Assembly (NCBI GenBank): GCA_027619675.1
Contig: JAQCHG010000074.1
Coordinates: 1-7,290 of the forward strand
DNA length: 7,290 nucleotides
Source: Cyanobacteriota bacterium
Lineage (GTDB): Bacteria > Cyanobacteriota > Cyanobacteriia > Phormidesmidales > Phormidesmidaceae
Direction of reading: 5' to 3'
Each line of letters begins with the position of its first letter. Position 1 is the first letter of the stretch. Made by a program: the position numbers and the translations under genes. Shown in pieces: positions 5,618 through 7,290 of this stretch. The notes under the pieces were generated by a model. It searched no databases and was not told the DNA's origin. It was given only the letters and a program-made list of their open reading frames with translations.

Positions 5618-6085
5618 CTAGGCGGGCATAGCTCCGGTATCCGTTACCGCTGTTTTAAACAGGTTGAACAGCTCATTAGAGTCTCGACGGCTGAGGTCGG
5701 CGGTTGCTTGGGTGACCTGTTCTGTCTGCTGCATCGCCCCCAACTGGGCAGCCAGCTCGTAGTTGGCCTGATTATTGACCAGACGATACCAAAAGGCCAG
5801 CCGCATGTTGGCATCCAGGGCGCTATAGGCTTCTGCGAGGCGGGTATTGTCCCCAGTAATCATTTCCCGCAGCACATCCAACTGTTCCTCACGCTTCACC
5901 TGGTGCAGTTGCCGAATGAGGCCCTGCACCACTTGAGAGAAGGCAGCAGCAGGGGCCGCTGTGGTGGAGATTTGCCGGAGTCGTTTGGCCATGACCCACA
6001 GCAGGGCTAGGCGGGTATCGGTGTCGGCCCGCTCAAAGGGGTCAGTAGGTTGGATTGAGGTGCGAAGCGTGTTGGCTGCTGACAT
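5618..6085 (-). CDS. Helical carotenoid protein (stand-alone OCP N-terminal domain)
   Basis: This 155-residue all-helical protein matches only the N-terminal carotenoid-binding domain of OCP; there is no linker or C-terminal domain. Such HCPs bind a carotenoid and act as singlet-oxygen or excitation quenchers, some together with separate C-terminal-domain homologues; none is encoded in this window. From memory of Synechocystis OCP the alignment is gap-free from OCP Trp41 to OCP Arg155. Trp30 (LALLWV) matches Trp41, Trp99 and Tyr100 (AFWYRL) match Trp110 and Tyr111, and AVTDTG (146-151) matches AVVDMG. Several pigment-contact positions differ: Ala33 for Tyr44, Leu72 for Met83, Gln106 for Met117 and Lys144 for Arg155. 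The family is clear but carotenoid binding is not assured. The start is ATG 6085-6083, with AGG 8 nt upstream on the minus strand. It lies downstream of trmFO on the same strand, but the 435-bp gap argues for its own promoter. Confidence 0.9.
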   Translation of the reverse strand: MSAANTLRTSIQPTDPFERADTDTRLALLWVMAKRLRQISTTAAPAAAFSQVVQGLIRQLHQVKREEQLDVLREMITGDNTRLAEAYSALDANMRLAFWYRLVNNQANYELAAQLGAMQQTEQVTQATADLSRRDSNELFNLFKTAVTDTGAMPA

Positions 6086-6186
6086 AAGACTGACCTGTTA
6101 AAGAATTTTTCCGTATGCCGCGATCGCGGGGTAAAAACCAGGGAACATCCCATTCACGTAACCCCAACTGCCTGTCAAAGGACAGA

Positions 6187-6226
6187 TTTATAAAACAGAT
6201 GATCTAGCTGGTGTACTGGAACACCA
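6187..6226 (-). promoter_or_regulatory. Possible HCP promoter with operator-like dyad
   Basis: On the minus strand TATAAA (6192-6187) resembles a -10 element about 100 bp before the HCP start. The -35 position shows no good match. Instead TGGTGT (6209-6214) and ACACCA (6221-6226) form a dyad with a 6-nt spacer that reaches the expected -35 area. This arrangement would suit a promoter controlled by an activator or repressor. It is an inference from spacing only. Confidence 0.3.
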
Positions 6227-6375
6227 AATTAATCCCTGTTCAAAGACTAAAGGGGACTCCTATCGATAGCTTTAGGGGTGGGGCTTAAAAAAGCAGTGAT
6301 CCAGGCAACATTTCCAGAATGGAAAAAGTTGAGATTGGTCCCCTAAACCTAGGAAAGGGCTCTGTTTATATTGAT

Positions 6376-6396
6376 CCCCGTTAAATCCTTAAGGGG
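6376..6396. repeat. Inverted repeat CCCC(G)TTAA / TTAAGGGG
   Basis: CCCC (6376-6379) and TTAA (6381-6384) pair with TTAA (6389-6392) and GGGG (6393-6396), with one bulged G and a 4-nt ATCC loop. A T8 run lies 13 nt downstream on the plus strand, too far for a standard terminator. The stem may be a leader structure or a binding site. Confidence 0.4.
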
Positions 6397-6471
6397 CAGC
6401 TTTCTTCCGTTTTTTTTAGCCTTCAGGGGGAGCGGAGATCAAAATCAACCCCTAGTTAAAATTAACGTTGC

Positions 6472-6501
6472 CAGGGTTGGGAATATGTGTTAATCACCCT
6501 G
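6472..6501 (-). terminator. Weak candidate terminator after trmFO
   Basis: CAGGGT (6472-6477) and ACCCTG (6496-6501) are complementary, with an 18-nt loop, about 20 bp after the trmFO stop. On the minus strand the stem is followed by GGCAACGTTAATTTTAAC, T-rich but without a proper T run. The position fits a trmFO terminator, but the structure is poor. Confidence 0.25.
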
Positions 6502-6520
6502 CGGGCTGTTCCAGGAAGCC

Positions 6521-7290
6521 TCAGGCGGTGACTGGAACCGGACGATCGCCTATCGACTGCTGCCCGCACCAGGTGTCTAAATCCGCCAGGGCGCGATCGC
6601 GATAGACCCCGTACCGTTCCCGCTTATTGCGGATGCGCTCGGGCAGGGTGGGCAAAATGCCGAAGTTGGGGGGCATTGGCTGGAAGTGCTTGGGCTCAGC
6701 GCTGCTGATGAAATCAAACAGTGCCCCCATCATGGTGGTAACGGGCAGGGCGACGGGCGACAGGCCCCGCGCCAGACGGGCAGCGTTGGTTCCCGCCAAC
6801 CATCCCCCAGCCGTCGCAGCGGTGTAGCCTTCGGTGCCAATCAACTGCCCCGCTGCCAGTAGGGTCGGGCGGCGGTGAAATTGGAGGGTTGGCCCCAGCA
6901 GTTCTGGGGAATTGATGAAGGTGTTGCGGTGCATCACCCCCATGCGCACAAACTCCGCGTCCTCCAAGCCGGGGATCATCCGAAATACCCGCTTTTGCTC
7001 CCCCCAGCGCAGATTGGTTTGAAAGCCCACCAGGTTCCACAGTTGCCCAGCCTTATCCTCTTGGCGCAGTTGCACCACGGCATAGGGTTTCTTCTCTCGA
7101 TTGGCGGGATCCTTAAAATCCCCAAGGCGGGCATCAAACAACCCCACGGGCTTAAGGGGACCGTAGCGCATGGTGTCTTCACCCCGCCGCGCCATTTCTT
7201 CAATGGGTAGGCAGGCTTCAAAAAACTTGGCTGTTTCCCGCTCAAAGTCCTTCAATTCTGCCTGTTCGGCGGCACAAAGGGCCTGCCAAA
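6521..7290 (-). CDS. trmFO: TrmFO, folate/FAD tRNA U54 methyltransferase, C-terminal part
   Basis: The enzyme methylates uridine 54 of the tRNA T-loop to 5-methyluridine, using methylenetetrahydrofolate as carbon source and reduced FAD (EC 2.1.1.74). About 256 C-terminal residues are present; the gene continues past 7290, so the N-terminal FAD Rossmann motif is not seen. Family hallmarks are [30 protein letters not shown] with Cys at 7213-7211 (to my knowledge the conserved functional Cys226 of the B. subtilis enzyme), [53 protein letters not shown] and, near the FAD site, [25 protein letters not shown]. The stop is TGA 6523-6521. TTG at 7255-7253 is an internal Leu codon, not the start: the frame and family sequence continue upstream of it. 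A house-keeping gene with no functional link to HCP that I can see. Confidence 0.97.
   Translation of the reverse strand, partial: WQALCAAEQAELKDFERETAKFFEACLPIEEMARRGEDTMRYGPLKPVGLFDARLGDFKDPANREKKPYAVVQLRQEDKAGQLWNLVGFQTNLRWGEQKRVFRMIPGLEDAEFVRMGVMHRNTFINSPELLGPTLQFHRRPTLLAAGQLIGTEGYTAATAGGWLAGTNAARLARGLSPVALPVTTMMGALFDFISSAEPKHFQPMPPNFGILPTLPERIRNKRERYGVYRDRALADLDTWCGQQSIGDRPVPVTA

Larger units (their letters stand above)
6086..6520. other. 435-bp intergenic region upstream of HCP, rich in dyads
   Basis: This region separates the trmFO stop from the HCP start, both on the minus strand. It holds a HIP1 site (6120-6127), an AT-rich TATAAA on the minus strand near 6187-6192, a TGGTGT-N6-ACACCA dyad (6209-6226), a palindrome CTATCGATAG (6260-6269) inside CTAAAG/CTTTAG arms (6247-6252, 6270-6275), TTTAGGGG (6271-6278) opposite CCCCTAAA (6340-6347), a hairpin TTTCCA-GAA-TGGAAA (6311-6325), a CCCC/GGGG hairpin (6376-6396) and a run of eight T (6410-6417). 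No coding frame stands out. Regulatory or small-RNA content is possible but unproven. Confidence 0.55.
714..6600. repeat. Dispersed HIP1 octamers (GCGATCGC), nine copies
   Basis: Exact copies start at 714, 2305, 2334, 2752, 3530, 3626, 4536, 6120 and 6593, roughly one per 0.8 kb, far above the 1 per 65 kb expected at random. Four lie within murF, where the pair at 2305 and 2334 shares the longer core GGCGATCGCCCG. HIP1 is a known over-represented palindrome of many cyanobacterial genomes, so it works here as a lineage marker and not as a local element. Confidence 0.95.

Noticed and set aside
5708..6010. 100-codon plus-strand frame across the HCP gene
   Set aside because: It is the antisense image of a clear OCP-domain protein.
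6376..6417. Plus-strand terminator made of the CCCC/GGGG hairpin and the T8 run
   Set aside because: The T run starts 13 nt after the stem, and no plus-strand gene lies upstream within reach.
7253..7255. TTG as the start of trmFO
   Set aside because: Family-typical sequence (AEQAE) continues upstream in frame to the window edge, so this is an internal leucine codon in a truncated gene.
5618..7290. An HCP plus C-terminal-domain-homologue photoprotective pair
   Set aside because: No partner gene is present; the neighbour is trmFO, and the other flank is beyond a terminator.
1..7290. CRISPR, transposon, phage or defence-island signature
   Set aside because: I found no repeat-spacer pattern, transposase, integrase, terminal inverted repeats or toxin-antitoxin-like pair; the genes look like ordinary cyanobacterial chromosome.

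Overview
The window is chromosomal DNA from a cyanobacterium. Three things show this: nine exact copies of the cyanobacterial HIP1 octamer GCGATCGC in 7.3 kb; a stand-alone homologue of the N-terminal carotenoid-binding domain of the orange carotenoid protein (OCP); and a COP23-family secreted protein. The folate-dependent tRNA methyltransferase TrmFO and a MurF ligase fit that assignment. The genus cannot be fixed from this sequence alone.

Layout from left to right. Positions 1-248 (+) hold the 3' end of an unrecognised gene that overlaps the next start by 23 bp. A complete GT4-type glycosyltransferase follows at 226-1455 (+). A COP23-domain protein with a signal peptide lies at 1646-2251 (+). 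It converges on murF (2244-3611, -), and the two genes share an 8-bp palindrome that supplies both stop codons. A 577-bp gap (3612-4188) carries several dyads and a short direct repeat. Next is a 429-residue protein of unknown function (4189-5478, +), which I believe is a conserved cyanobacterial family. A strong two-way terminator hairpin (5552-5594) separates it from a convergent helical carotenoid protein (HCP, 5618-6085, -). A 435-bp gap rich in dyads (6086-6520) leads to the C-terminal part of trmFO (6521 to the window edge, -).

The genes do not form one pathway. The left pair points to cell-surface polysaccharide synthesis. MurF adds the D-Ala-D-Ala dipeptide to the peptidoglycan precursor, COP23 is probably exported, HCP belongs to carotenoid photoprotection or singlet-oxygen chemistry, and TrmFO makes the 5-methyluridine at tRNA position 54. 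The two convergent junctions differ. HCP and the 429-residue gene have a dedicated two-way terminator. COP23 and murF have no room for one, and the first terminator-like structure for murF transcripts lies about 630 bp further on, beyond the COP23 gene.

I see no CRISPR array, insertion sequence, rRNA, tRNA or obvious defence system. The points most worth a second look are the unusual HCP, in which several OCP pigment-contact positions are changed, the overlapping COP23/murF stops with the displaced terminator, and the uncharacterised 429-residue protein with its repeated TTTGCA upstream elements.
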